In this document: piece after piece, positions 1 through 9,229 of the stretch
How the letters are laid out: each line of letters opens with the position of its first letter
How positions within the stretch are numbered: position 1 is the first letter of the stretch
Assembly: GCA_945957175.1 (NCBI GenBank)
Contig: CAMFJL010000009.1
Span: 1-64,000, forward strand
Direction of reading: 5' to 3'
DNA: 64,000 nucleotides
Source of the DNA: an uncultured Legionellales bacterium
GTDB lineage: Bacteria; Pseudomonadota; Gammaproteobacteria; UBA1113
Notes under the pieces: model-generated
What the model was told of the DNA's origin: nothing
What the model saw: the letters and a program-made list of their open reading frames with translations, nothing else
Database searches by the model: none
Position numbers and translations under genes: made by a program

Positions 1-62
1 TGCTACTGCTACTGCTACTGCTACTGCTACTGCTACTGCTACTGCTACTGCTACTGCTACTC
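1..62. repeat. Hexanucleotide microsatellite (TGCTAC)10
   Basis: Ten perfect tandem copies of TGCTAC start at the left edge and probably continue beyond it. On the minus strand they are AGT/AGC codons and produce the serine run of the overlapping gene. Because the unit is 6 bp, copy-number change would alter the length of the serine tract without changing frame. Confidence 0.9.
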
Positions 63-1372
63 GACGATGGTAGCCCAGGCATTTGAGGTAATCCAGCTAG
101 TGGCGTAAAGAGTGCCTGTGGTATGGATGACACCGGCGGCTGAGCCGGTGGTGGCGGAGTGTGAATCACTAAAGGTATGGTAGATGAACCTTTTAACTTC
201 GCCTCAATATGCGTTAGTCGCTTATGAATATCAGAAATTGACAAGCGTATTGTACCCACATCTGAAATCAATTGAGGCAATTCAACAAATTGTGTGTCCT
301 CTAACCGCTCTTTCAATACATTGAGTAAGCGAGCTTCTTCGCGATAAAAGTTTTTAATCTTATCTTTATGCATTAAACTTTTTGACCATAAATCAATCGC
401 AAGTCGATAGAACGCAATAGCATGTGTTATATTGCCTATATTAGCATGGCTCGACGCAAAAATTTCAATAAGCATGGGTGAAAATATATGAATCTTTTCA
501 CCTAAAAAAGCGTATTGAACAATCTTATGAAAAGTGGATGTTTTTTCTTTATTTAACTTAGATTTAGCATACTTTAACATAATATAAGCCATGTTTTGAT
601 TAGCATCCATTAGCCAAGACTGGCGAAAATCTTGACACGCCAACTCCCATGACTCTTCAAATAAATAGAGTAAGCCTCTTAAATTCAGTGCATCTATGTT
701 ACGGTGATCGTGCACAATCAGATCATTTAGTATGATAAAAGCATTATCTTCATCAGAAAGTGGTGGTGCTGAAGAAGCTGCTGCTGAAGAACTTGACTCA
801 GTTCTTGATTCCTCAATAATCACTTGTCTCACCGGTATATTATATTTTCCTATATATACTAATGCTAATGCACGTTGATACTGTAGATCATTTAGTTTTT
901 TTTCTAATAATAGCGAGGGTTCTTGCTTATAACAGTAATGATATGCTGTAAAAGCTTGTAATGCATGATTGCTTGCTGAGGCATAGTTTTGATTATGCAT
1001 ATCTTGCTCGAATTCAGCAAAAAAATTTTCAGCCTCTACCGATTTTTTCGCCCATTGCTGCTGACGAGCCTCTACTTTTTCACGTGAATGATGGATGCTA
1101 AACGTAACGCCGGCAGAAATGGCTGATGGAATAATTGCTTGCATTGCCGCATTCACGATAACAGGATCACCTGCACGCTCTGCCCATGTCTCTGGTAGCT
1201 TAGGTAAGTCTGGTAGGCCTATACTTCGACGATACGCCTCAGGCATGACCAAGATAGCAAAAAAAGCAGTAATACCTAAACAAGCGGTACCATAAAATAT
1301 CGTTGAAACCCTGAAAGTACTTGGCTCATCGTTAATGACTATTCTTACATATTTCATATGCATCTCATCCAT
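1..1372 (-). CDS. Membrane-anchored hypothetical protein with a poly-serine tract (partial, C-terminus beyond left edge)
   Basis: The minus strand is open without a stop from an ATG at 1372 to the left edge, so the gene is incomplete at its 3' end. The first ~20 residues are followed by one hydrophobic segment (about residues 20-42, STIFYGTACLGITAFFAILV), then a mostly helical soluble region, a Pro-rich stretch (HTPPPPAQPPV) and, from residue 436, at least 22 consecutive serines encoded by alternating AGT/AGC codons. The start overlaps the stop of the upstream 1725-residue TPR gene by 8 bp, which implies translational coupling; in-frame ATGs at 1363 and 1357 are alternatives. I recognise no family. 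A short plus-strand ORF at 1095-1295 is only a shadow of it. The membrane anchor followed by a low-complexity tail suggests an envelope or exported protein, which is inference. Confidence 0.75.
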   Translation of the reverse strand, partial: MDEMHMKYVRIVINDEPSTFRVSTIFYGTACLGITAFFAILVMPEAYRRSIGLPDLPKLPETWAERAGDPVIVNAAMQAIIPSAISAGVTFSIHHSREKVEARQQQWAKKSVEAENFFAEFEQDMHNQNYASASNHALQAFTAYHYCYKQEPSLLLEKKLNDLQYQRALALVYIGKYNIPVRQVIIEESRTESSSSAAASSAPPLSDEDNAFIILNDLIVHDHRNIDALNLRGLLYLFEESWELACQDFRQSWLMDANQNMAYIMLKYAKSKLNKEKTSTFHKIVQYAFLGEKIHIFSPMLIEIFASSHANIGNITHAIAFYRLAIDLWSKSLMHKDKIKNFYREEARLLNVLKERLEDTQFVELPQLISDVGTIRLSISDIHKRLTHIEAKLKGSSTIPLVIHTPPPPAQPPVSSIPQALFTPLAGLPQMPGLPSSSSSSSSSSSSSSSSSSSSSS

Positions 1373-4300
1373 TAAAGTGAATTGTTGGATATTTTTGTGA
1401 GATATGCATGCTAGGTGCTCTCACTGTTGTTCTTGAAGGTGTAAAAAATGACGGTGTGCTACTCGTCGCATTCATATAATATTGTGTAGCATAATTAATA
1501 CCCGCAGCCACTGTATGGCCTACAGCCATTGCTATTGTTCTATTTTGTAATGATTGAATTTGCGTCTCTAATGACTGATGAAACTTCTCATAACTTGTAC
1601 GTAACTCATGATCATCTGATTCTAAAGGTAAGCAGCTGATAGCGGTTTTAACTCGCTTTAGTGGGATCCCCAAATAACCACGCCTTGCATCAATAATGCT
1701 CTGCTGAAACCAAGCATCGTGATCTTGCTGATTAAAAGACAATAATAGCTTTATATCAGATTCTGCAGCAGACAATTGATTTAATGCCATATAGGCACGT
1801 GAGCGATAGCGCAATGCTTGTGAGTCTGCAATATGCTCAGTGAGTATTGCGTCACAATGATGAATAGTACCCTGAAAATCTCCGCTAGTGAAAGCCGCAT
1901 GATAACGCAGACGTTGCCATCGCTCTTGCACTACTAAGTCATCTGGATAATTTGCCATATGCGATGCAAAAGCATCAAAAGCGGTCTGGTAAAGATGCGT
2001 TTGATTGGCTTGTTGCGTCGCTTGTTCAATTAATAGGAGTGATAATGCCTGGCGTTTTTCAAGTAATAGTGCATTATCGTGAGGGTTTTGCGATAAACAA
2101 TTATCGATTATAGCTATTGCATGCTGATACGTTCCGTCATTCATGGATTGCACTAACTGCATTCGGGTATGAATAAATTGAGCAGTCTCCACATTACCAT
2201 ATAACTTCATAAAATTCTCACATTCACCTATGGCTTTGCCAACCTTCTGTTTTTCAACAAGCAACTCCCAGCGTTTAGCATATAAGCTTAATAAATAATC
2301 TTTAACGGAATCATCATCCGGATTGTTAAGTATATATTCAATAACATTATAAACCGCATGCTTATAGCGGCCGTGCTCAGCATGGTCTTGTGCATTGATC
2401 ATTAATTTTGTACTATGCAGATACTTGTGTACATGAGAGTCTTTAGGTTCATCTGGAAAAAGACGTAAGAAATTTTGATGCAATTCTACAACTTGATGTA
2501 AATTTTCAGCCTTGTGTGCTGCCAGTGTTTGTTGCCTTAACAAATTTCTGTGCATATTGTATCTATTTAATTTAATATCCGCATCTGTTGGATTTAACTG
2601 ATAACATAAGTCTAAATCACTTGCCGCATCATGATAATTACCACTGGCCCCATTGGCTTCCGCGCTCATACTGTGAATATAAGTTATTAATTGAGTGTTC
2701 TCAGTCTTCATGGATTTACATTCATTTATTTTTTGAAGTGCACCTGAAAGATCTTTCTTATCTAACCGAGCTCTGGCATTTTCGACCATCGCTGTTAATT
2801 GTGAATCTGCGTAATAATAGTATGTTTGATAAGCACCTGCACTCAAAGCGGCTGTACCTACAGCACCTACAATAATGTAAGGATTACAAGAAACAGCAGA
2901 TTTTGCCAGTGCTGCAAGGGCAGCTTTACCAACTAATGCCCCGAATCCGGCAACTGTTGCTGTCGTTTGGAGGCCGATTTTACTGGCATGATAGACACCA
3001 TTCTCCCATCGCTCATTGCCACATTGCTTATTAAAATACTCAGCCAGATCAAATGAGCGTGCTACTAAGAATAAAGTACCTTCAACACATACAATATTGC
3101 TAGCTAGGTCAGCACCAATAAAATCTTGTATTGAGCTTAACATATGCGCACCACCACTTAGTTGCTCTATTTTACTAGCAATGGCAATAACTGATGTGAC
3201 AGCAGCCATGTGTTCACGTCGCTCACCTAAATAGTATCCCTTATGATAACTATCAAGAATAAGTATGGACGACAAGGCAAAAGAAGTGCATTGCATCGTA
3301 GTATAACCACTGTTGCCTATCGCACCACGCACATAACCTTTAGTTGCATCAACAAATAACGCCGGTACTTGGTATCTAAGTACCAGCTCGCCCAAATGAA
3401 CCGTTTTTGCAACTGCGTGTGTTTGTCCTAAAAGATCTGTGAATAAAGGTATATAAGGCACAGCTGCCACCGCGAGCTTACCCGCCAAACAAACGGCGCG
3501 ACCAAGTGATGGATCCTCAGGCATCAAATAACTAAAGCCAAAATCTAATGCCGCCATGCCCAGCTCAGATACACTATCAGATAAACATTTCGATAAGATC
3601 TGGTCATTAATCGCATCTATATTCGATTGTGCCATCGCATGTTCGGGTTGATGCAAAAGCACTTGTTCAAAGGCTGCTTTAGCACCGCTAAGATCGTTAT
3701 TATGTAATTTAGCTAAACCATATTGTGTAAGTAATGCTGGATCATTGGGTGTTATCAATAAAGCTAAAGCAAAATGACCTTGTGCAGCTTCGGGATTTTT
3801 CATATTGAGTTGTATCTCACCGAGTAATTGATTTAACTCAACAAAATTTTTACTTTTTTCTCTACCTAAATAATCCATATCATTGTACATTGTCTTAGCT
3901 AAATCAAGTGCATCCTGTAGCTGACCAGCACATGCTATAAATCGGATTTGCTCCAACCGCTGTTCAGTAGATGTTGTTGATGAACCAGCAATAACTTTAG
4001 CTTGCTCTGCAGCCTTATTTAATAAGGATATATCTTGTGTTTTTGCATATTCATCCATAAAAATATGCTTTAATATATGACTACTACAAAGTAATTGATT
4101 TTCGTGTTTTGAATCTTTTATTTTACCACTTAAATTTTGATAGTCTTGAAGATATAATCTTGCCTCTTCTGCTTGATCATTTTGGTAAAGCAACAATCCA
4201 AGATTAAATTTTACATCGGGTAAATTTTTATGTGATTTATCTATATCTGTGTACAAATGAATCGCTTCTTCTGTTTTATTTTGAAGCAAATAAATATCAA

Positions 4301-6542
4301 CAAGACCGCGCTTTGCGTCATAAGAGTGCGGATTATGCGAGACATGCTCACATGCAGCATGCTCCCATTGCCTTAATATATGTTGTTGTTGGTCTTCTTG
4401 GGTATTTTGATATGCATGATGATAAGAAGCTAGCAGCATTTTCTCTATATCTGAGACAGAGGCCTTAGCTGTATTAATCTTTTCATGGTGCTGCATCCCG
4501 CTGTGCATGTATCGTTGCTGCTCTGATATATATCCTGTTGCATCATGAGGAACCATGACGACAGGTGACTCTTGTAGCTTTTGAAGCTCAGCTGTTGCCA
4601 TATGGAGTGCCTTCGCAAACGCTGCCTCGCCATCACTGTATTGTTTTTTCTCAAAAAGTAATGCACCACGCGTGGCATGCGTTAACGGTTCATGAGGAAA
4701 CATGGATGTTAACTTGACTATTTCACGTTCTGCACGTTTAAGCTGATGATCATTTAATGCATTGATCACAATACCCGTTTGTTTTATCAGGGTTTGTGTA
4801 TATAAATCTGTATATTTATTGAAATCGCTCTCATGACTGTCAGTGCCAGCAAAAAGTTTTAAACCATCATAATTATCTGTTGCATTAAGAAAATGCATCA
4901 CTTTAACTGCGCTGATAATTTCTTGACTCTTTGGATTTAATCCTGCATATTCTGTCAGCGAAGCTGCAAGTCTTTGCTTATGAATGCTCTGTATATCGCT
5001 CTGACTATTTTGTCGAAATTTTAGCCATGTATTATAACTTAGCCATGTATTTTGCTGTAATTCATCAAAATGTCTTATATGTGTTTGGATATCATGCTTA
5101 CATTTGTCACTTTCGGATAACCGCAGCCATTGAAACGCATGCTTAATTAAATGTAATGCAAATAATCCACCTGCAATTTTTGGATGTTTAATTGGGTCGA
5201 CACTGGCTTGCCAGCGCAATGAACCCCCATCATTATTTATTGAAAAACTAAAGCTTGGTTGCTGCGCTCTATACGTGTGTGAAGGATTCTCAGTGCTAAT
5301 GAGCCTATTGGGATCAAACCATAATAGGTCTTGTGGTGAGGTATGGAAGCTAGTGGGATTTTTATAATCAAACTCACGACGCAAAGCACTCTGTACTTTT
5401 AACTGCTTATCTACCAGGCTAACTGGAGACGTGTGAGTGTTTGAACGATCAAATGTCGTATATATCGTTGAGCTTAGTCTATCCGAGCCAAACCAACTTG
5501 ACGATGCCACGCTAGACGCCGAAGGCAAAGGTGCAAACGCGGTGTGACTAGAGGGTATAGCGAGGTGATCAGGCGTCTCTGTTTGTCCCAGTGGTTGGCT
5601 TAATTGCGGTATATACGGTGTTTCATGATCGCTTAAATCGATACCATGACGTATCAGCTCTGGTGGCGCTACCAAACGTAACGGAGCGATATTCGCGTCG
5701 TTTTTTAGCCATTCAATGCTAGGACTCCATACATATTCTACAAAAAAATATTCGCCACCTTCACTGATAATGAACGGTATCATAACAGCTAAGCCACCGG
5801 TTAAGTTAATACCCAACGCTGCGGTAGCAGCGGAGATAACGTATCGACTGGCTGCTTTAAGACCACCTTTAACTGAAATATAATTTTCTTGAAAACTATC
5901 TACAGCAAAATCAAAACTTGCATGCGCCAAAGCACCTAAATAGCCATAATCCTCATTATGAGAATAGTCATAACAGCTCGCAGCAAATTTTAATGGTGTT
6001 AAATATTTTGTATATTTTTCTATATGTGCTATATGATGATCAATGAAATCTACCGTTTTTTTGCTTGCACTTCGCAATCGTACTTGACGCCCAAAAACTT
6101 TATTGGATGTGCCATAGCCTGGTAACTTATGCACAGGTGTATTGTTGATACCATACGCGATGCTTTCAGAAATAGACTGACCGAAACCAACGAGATAACT
6201 GGATGCATCATCAAAGCTACCAACTACATCAGCAACAGGGACTGGTTCTTGCGCGTTCATTAAATAAGTAGGCGTTATTGTCATAATGCGCGCCCTATCG
6301 TCAGGGCTACTGGCTCTAATCTCAGCTATGTTAGGCTGCGGTAGTATGGGTAATAGCTGTGCGACAAATTTTGCTCTTTCTTCTTGGCTCATCATAAAAT
6401 CATAGTTTTCTGGATAATTTGAGGCTTCTTGAAGCATTGCTTGTACGTGCGTGGATGATACTTTTTCACCATTCACATATAAGTCAAATGGAAACGGATG
6501 ATTACCCATGTCACTGACGACCACATGAACCTTATGTTTCAT
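1365..6542 (-). CDS. Giant TPR-repeat protein (1725 aa), function unknown
   Basis: A long intact ORF. The N-terminal ~600 residues match no family I know and include a Ser/Thr/Pro-rich segment (about 330-410) and a hydrophobic stretch near residue 250. From about residue 640 onward there are many tetratricopeptide-like helical pairs, for example a clear tandem near 930-1000 (QYGLAKLHNNDLSGAKAAFE) and another near 1575-1640. Between the TPR blocks, around 1070-1270, lie hydrophobic Ala/Gly-rich segments that look membrane-interacting. TPR arrays are protein-protein interaction scaffolds. The downstream gene overlaps by 8 bp and so forms a unit with it. Size, orphan character and host-like repeats would suit a secreted effector or envelope scaffold, but no secretion signal is certain. 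Translation starts at ATG 6542, after a divergent promoter region shared with the LuxR-type gene. Confidence 0.8.
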   Translation of the reverse strand: MKHKVHVVVSDMGNHPFPFDLYVNGEKVSSTHVQAMLQEASNYPENYDFMMSQEERAKFVAQLLPILPQPNIAEIRASSPDDRARIMTITPTYLMNAQEPVPVADVVGSFDDASSYLVGFGQSISESIAYGINNTPVHKLPGYGTSNKVFGRQVRLRSASKKTVDFIDHHIAHIEKYTKYLTPLKFAASCYDYSHNEDYGYLGALAHASFDFAVDSFQENYISVKGGLKAASRYVISAATAALGINLTGGLAVMIPFIISEGGEYFFVEYVWSPSIEWLKNDANIAPLRLVAPPELIRHGIDLSDHETPYIPQLSQPLGQTETPDHLAIPSSHTAFAPLPSASSVASSSWFGSDRLSSTIYTTFDRSNTHTSPVSLVDKQLKVQSALRREFDYKNPTSFHTSPQDLLWFDPNRLISTENPSHTYRAQQPSFSFSINNDGGSLRWQASVDPIKHPKIAGGLFALHLIKHAFQWLRLSESDKCKHDIQTHIRHFDELQQNTWLSYNTWLKFRQNSQSDIQSIHKQRLAASLTEYAGLNPKSQEIISAVKVMHFLNATDNYDGLKLFAGTDSHESDFNKYTDLYTQTLIKQTGIVINALNDHQLKRAEREIVKLTSMFPHEPLTHATRGALLFEKKQYSDGEAAFAKALHMATAELQKLQESPVVMVPHDATGYISEQQRYMHSGMQHHEKINTAKASVSDIEKMLLASYHHAYQNTQEDQQQHILRQWEHAACEHVSHNPHSYDAKRGLVDIYLLQNKTEEAIHLYTDIDKSHKNLPDVKFNLGLLLYQNDQAEEARLYLQDYQNLSGKIKDSKHENQLLCSSHILKHIFMDEYAKTQDISLLNKAAEQAKVIAGSSTTSTEQRLEQIRFIACAGQLQDALDLAKTMYNDMDYLGREKSKNFVELNQLLGEIQLNMKNPEAAQGHFALALLITPNDPALLTQYGLAKLHNNDLSGAKAAFEQVLLHQPEHAMAQSNIDAINDQILSKCLSDSVSELGMAALDFGFSYLMPEDPSLGRAVCLAGKLAVAAVPYIPLFTDLLGQTHAVAKTVHLGELVLRYQVPALFVDATKGYVRGAIGNSGYTTMQCTSFALSSILILDSYHKGYYLGERREHMAAVTSVIAIASKIEQLSGGAHMLSSIQDFIGADLASNIVCVEGTLFLVARSFDLAEYFNKQCGNERWENGVYHASKIGLQTTATVAGFGALVGKAALAALAKSAVSCNPYIIVGAVGTAALSAGAYQTYYYYADSQLTAMVENARARLDKKDLSGALQKINECKSMKTENTQLITYIHSMSAEANGASGNYHDAASDLDLCYQLNPTDADIKLNRYNMHRNLLRQQTLAAHKAENLHQVVELHQNFLRLFPDEPKDSHVHKYLHSTKLMINAQDHAEHGRYKHAVYNVIEYILNNPDDDSVKDYLLSLYAKRWELLVEKQKVGKAIGECENFMKLYGNVETAQFIHTRMQLVQSMNDGTYQHAIAIIDNCLSQNPHDNALLLEKRQALSLLLIEQATQQANQTHLYQTAFDAFASHMANYPDDLVVQERWQRLRYHAAFTSGDFQGTIHHCDAILTEHIADSQALRYRSRAYMALNQLSAAESDIKLLLSFNQQDHDAWFQQSIIDARRGYLGIPLKRVKTAISCLPLESDDHELRTSYEKFHQSLETQIQSLQNRTIAMAVGHTVAAGINYATQYYMNATSSTPSFFTPSRTTVRAPSMHISQKYPTIHFNG

Positions 6543-6664
6543 AGTAATTCACTCTACGCTGAACGTTATCAAATACCGTTGGGAAGTATACAATGCTGAT
6601 AAAACGATAACCATTCGTAAAATTACGCATTTTAAGTTACCATAGATGTGTATATACTTATCTA

Positions 6665-6676
6665 CCATGTACATGG
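6665..6676. promoter_or_regulatory. 12-bp palindrome upstream of the LuxR-type gene
   Basis: CCATGTACATGG is a perfect palindrome ending 9 bases before the ATG at 6686, in the divergent region between the regulator and the TPR gene. It could be an operator for autoregulation; that is inference from position and symmetry only. Confidence 0.3.
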
Positions 6677-6685
6677 ATAAATAAC

Positions 6686-7483
6686 ATGAGCCTATATTAT
6701 CAATCTACTGATGTGGCATATTCTCTATCACATATAACAATGTTAAAAAAATATATTGCCTGTTTTAAAAATACACCCATCGATACGTTTTGTTATCTTC
6801 GATGTTATCTTGATGGCACATTGCTTTATTTAAGTAATAATGACAACTGGCTTAAAAATTACATTCATGGAAAATATTATAATTATCTTGAACATACCTA
6901 TTGCTATACAGCAAACGATTATGGTGGTTTTTATACTTGGTGTGCAAATGACAGCGATTATGTACTAAGTAAAGCGAAAGATTTTGGCATATATACGGGG
7001 ATTAATCTATGTCTGAGAACATCAGACTTTTGCGAAGTTTTTGCCATTTGCTCTTCTAGTAATGACAATAATATTGTCAATTATTACATGAATAATAAAC
7101 ATAGTATAACAGAAAAAATAAGCAGCTTTCGTAATCATTATTTGATAGATTTAAATATCAAAAAAAATGCACTGCAACAAGTTGATACAAAAATTTTGAA
7201 TAAACTCAAGATCTATTGCGAAAACTATAATAGGGTTACTATTCACGGTAACATCAAGCTGAGTTATAAAGCACTATCTTGTCTATACTGGCTGTGCCAA
7301 GGTAAATCGGCCTATGAAACCGGCTTAATACTTGGCATTTCTAATAGAACCGTTGAAGCCCACATTGATGCTATGAGAATAAAAATGAACTGTAATAATA
7401 AGACACAACTTGTCTATAAAATATTATCTATGTGCCCAGATATCCTGCATGCCTACCATACTATCGATGCAAGTATTCATTAA
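6686..7483 (+). CDS. LuxR-family transcriptional regulator (orphan)
   Basis: A 265-residue protein whose last ~65 residues form a LuxR/NarL-type helix-turn-helix: LSYKALSCLYWLCQGKSAYE followed by TGLILGISNRTVEAHIDAMR, with the usual leucines, the G-K/S-E helix and the TVxxH recognition helix. The N-terminal ~190 residues are rich in Tyr, Asn and Cys and match neither a receiver (no Asp/Lys pocket) nor an acyl-homoserine-lactone domain that I can identify. Orphan LuxR proteins with such unclassified sensor domains are common in Legionella relatives. It is divergent from the giant TPR gene and could control that pair (inference). Codon use is AT-rich compared with the neighbouring housekeeping genes. 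Confidence 0.8.
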   Translation: MSLYYQSTDVAYSLSHITMLKKYIACFKNTPIDTFCYLRCYLDGTLLYLSNNDNWLKNYIHGKYYNYLEHTYCYTANDYGGFYTWCANDSDYVLSKAKDFGIYTGINLCLRTSDFCEVFAICSSSNDNNIVNYYMNNKHSITEKISSFRNHYLIDLNIKKNALQQVDTKILNKLKIYCENYNRVTIHGNIKLSYKALSCLYWLCQGKSAYETGLILGISNRTVEAHIDAMRIKMNCNNKTQLVYKILSMCPDILHAYHTIDASIH

Positions 7484-7799
7484 TACTTTACTATCATGAT
7501 TAGGCATTTCACGTTGCGACGCAGCGCAAGAGAGGGCGTGTCTAGCATGACCCATGCCCATAGCGCCTATCGCGGCTTGGAGGGCAAGGGCGTAGTAACA
7601 TTATTGCTTTTTTCGGTGTTATGTTAAGATGAGCATGACGTATATACCGCAGTTTCTTCAATATGCCGGTTTTGTCATCACTTTGCAGCAGCTGCTCCTG
7701 CAAGGAGAAAAGAGCATTTTGAAATTACTTTGGCACCTGCCTTTCGCACCCTGAAGAGGCGAGAGTATCGTTATTCATCATAGTTAGGAGATCTGTGTT
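7484..7799. other. Intergenic region, no gene seen
   Basis: About 316 bases between the LuxR-type gene and an exported beta-helix protein. No open frame of useful length is present. Fragments around 7500-7530 and 7676-7715 (CTGCAAGGAGAAAAGAG) loosely resemble the GC-rich dispersed repeat seen at 39.4 kb. TAGGAGATCTGTGTT directly before the next ATG supplies the ribosome-binding site. Confidence 0.4.
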
Positions 7800-8426
7800 A
7801 TGAACAAACCTATCGTTGCCGTATTAGCATTCGCGTTACTGAGTGGTGCCTCTGCTGTTTATGCGGATAGTTGCTCGAGCTTTATGGGCGGTACATCATG
7901 TACTAATAGCACACTGCCAACCTTACAAACGACCGGCAATACTAAAATTAACCGAACAACCATACAAAATAATGTGACCATTGGCGGTAATTTCAGCGCG
8001 ACAGAATCCGGTATCGGCACTTTGCAAGTGAAAGGTAATGCTGAGCTCATGCGCACCACCGTATTTGGTAATGCAACGATCAGTGGTGATTTTCGCGCCA
8101 ACAATAGTTCTATTGCTTCGCTAGATGTTCAAGGCAGAACCGCGCTAAACAGCAGCAGCGTACAAAAACCGTCGATATTTTTAGGCGATTTTATGGCAAC
8201 TGAATCTAATTTAACAAGCGCAGAAATTGGCGCACTCAAAATCAGCTTGAGCAAGTCTTCTATCAATACTGTTACTTTAAAAGCTGCCAACGCTGTTATT
8301 TGTTTAAATCAAAGCTCAGTCAACCATTTAAGCTTTGCCCAAAGTGGCACGGTTTACAAAGACAGTAGCAGTCATCTAACACATTTAACCGGTGGAAAAG
8401 TGATGTCTGGCCCTTGTCCATTTTAA
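7800..8426 (+). CDS. Exported protein with beta-helix-like repeats
   Basis: 208 residues. The N-terminus MNKPIVAVLAFALLSGASAV-YAD is a typical Sec signal peptide with an AxA-type cleavage region near residue 22. The mature part contains about three copies of a ~40-residue pattern, each with a GNxxI.G.F.A..S.I..L.V.G run (residues ~55-150), the short alternating beta/turn spacing of a right-handed beta-helix as in bactofilin-like or pentapeptide-like proteins. Three or four cysteines occur near the two ends. A TAGGAG ribosome-binding site precedes the ATG. It is followed 37 bp later by another small exported protein with its own binding site, so the two may be co-expressed. The family is not recognised and the role (surface or periplasmic) is inference. 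Confidence 0.75.
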   Translation: MNKPIVAVLAFALLSGASAVYADSCSSFMGGTSCTNSTLPTLQTTGNTKINRTTIQNNVTIGGNFSATESGIGTLQVKGNAELMRTTVFGNATISGDFRANNSSIASLDVQGRTALNSSSVQKPSIFLGDFMATESNLTSAEIGALKISLSKSSINTVTLKAANAVICLNQSSVNHLSFAQSGTVYKDSSSHLTHLTGGKVMSGPCPF

Positions 8427-8463
8427 GGGCTATCATCAACTGCCATTCTGCTAGGGAGACACG

Positions 8464-8853
8464 ATGAAAAATACATATCTTATTGCTTTAGCCCTTGCAT
8501 GCTCAGCCGCTTTGCTATCTCCCAATAGTTATGCCTATTATGTGAATAATCAGGCCGCGCTTTCCTCTTGCACAACAGCCATTCAAGCCTCACAAATGCT
8601 TATCACTGGATGGCAAATGCATAATCGCCAGGTTGCGGGCACCTGCGCTTATCCTAATGTTGTTAATAATCTTTTTATGACACAACCTTCGACGAATCCA
8701 GAAGCCAGATGGCAGTCCAATGGCTGCCGCTGGACTGGCATCAGTACCGCACAATGTAGTTATAGTTTTGAGGGTGGCATCGCAAACTTAGCATTAGTCC
8801 GTTTAAATACAACGCTCTGGCGAGTCACGGCGATACAGTTTGTTGCCGACTAA
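8464..8853 (+). CDS. Small exported hypothetical protein
   Basis: 129 residues with an N-terminal signal peptide (MKNTYLIALALACSAALLSP, cleavage probably after NSYA near residue 24). The mature part is ~105 residues with four cysteines (CTTAI, GTCAY, NGCRW, AQCSY) that could form two disulfides, consistent with a periplasmic or secreted fold. AGGGAGACACG upstream of the ATG is a good ribosome-binding site. I do not recognise the family. It lies just downstream of the exported beta-helix protein on the same strand. Confidence 0.7.
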   Translation: MKNTYLIALALACSAALLSPNSYAYYVNNQAALSSCTTAIQASQMLITGWQMHNRQVAGTCAYPNVVNNLFMTQPSTNPEARWQSNGCRWTGISTAQCSYSFEGGIANLALVRLNTTLWRVTAIQFVAD

Positions 8854-9229
8854 AAAATGTAGGGGTATGTGCCCGTGGTAGTTCAAATAAGACAGAATGA
8901 TGAAATGATTAAGCCAGCCCTTATACCCTTTTTACAAACATTCTGGACAATAGTAAGCTTTATTCAATGGAATATCGGTCATTCGAGTCAGGGTAAATAG
9001 AGCAGCGCCCCGAAAGTCCAATGATCACCACAAAATTGGTGGCAGCATTTTAGTGAACAACTGTGATCTCCGATTTTTAATTTCGAGTCGACCAAATTTT
9101 ACTCTATTAGGGGTTCTAAGCTGGAAATCCCGAAATTTTTGAGCCTATATTTTAGGCAGGAAAGAATTTAGGCGAAACAACTTTTATATCTCACGTATTT
9201 GGTACCAAGGGTGAGTAGGACAGCTCCCA
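8854..9229. other. Intergenic region between convergent genes; decayed repeat at its left end
   Basis: 376 bases. At 8861-8882 TGTAGGGGTATGTGCCCGTGGT resembles a decayed member of the GTAGGGGCAC hairpin family. Plus-strand bases of about 8995-9142 hold an open stretch of some 50 codons ending in TGA, without a convincing start or ribosome-binding site; it may be debris of a lost gene. Nothing else is recognisable. Confidence 0.35.

Noticed and set aside
1-62. CRISPR-like or telomere-like array
   Set aside because: The 6-bp unit has no spacers and is a simple coding microsatellite.
1095-1295. Plus-strand ORF of 66 codons at the left end
   Set aside because: It is antisense to a continuous minus-strand frame that spans 1-1372 and has better coding features (membrane segment, coupling to the upstream gene).
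8995-9142. Small gene or transposase fragment in plus frame
   Set aside because: Open for about 50 codons but without a start, ribosome-binding site or recognisable homology.
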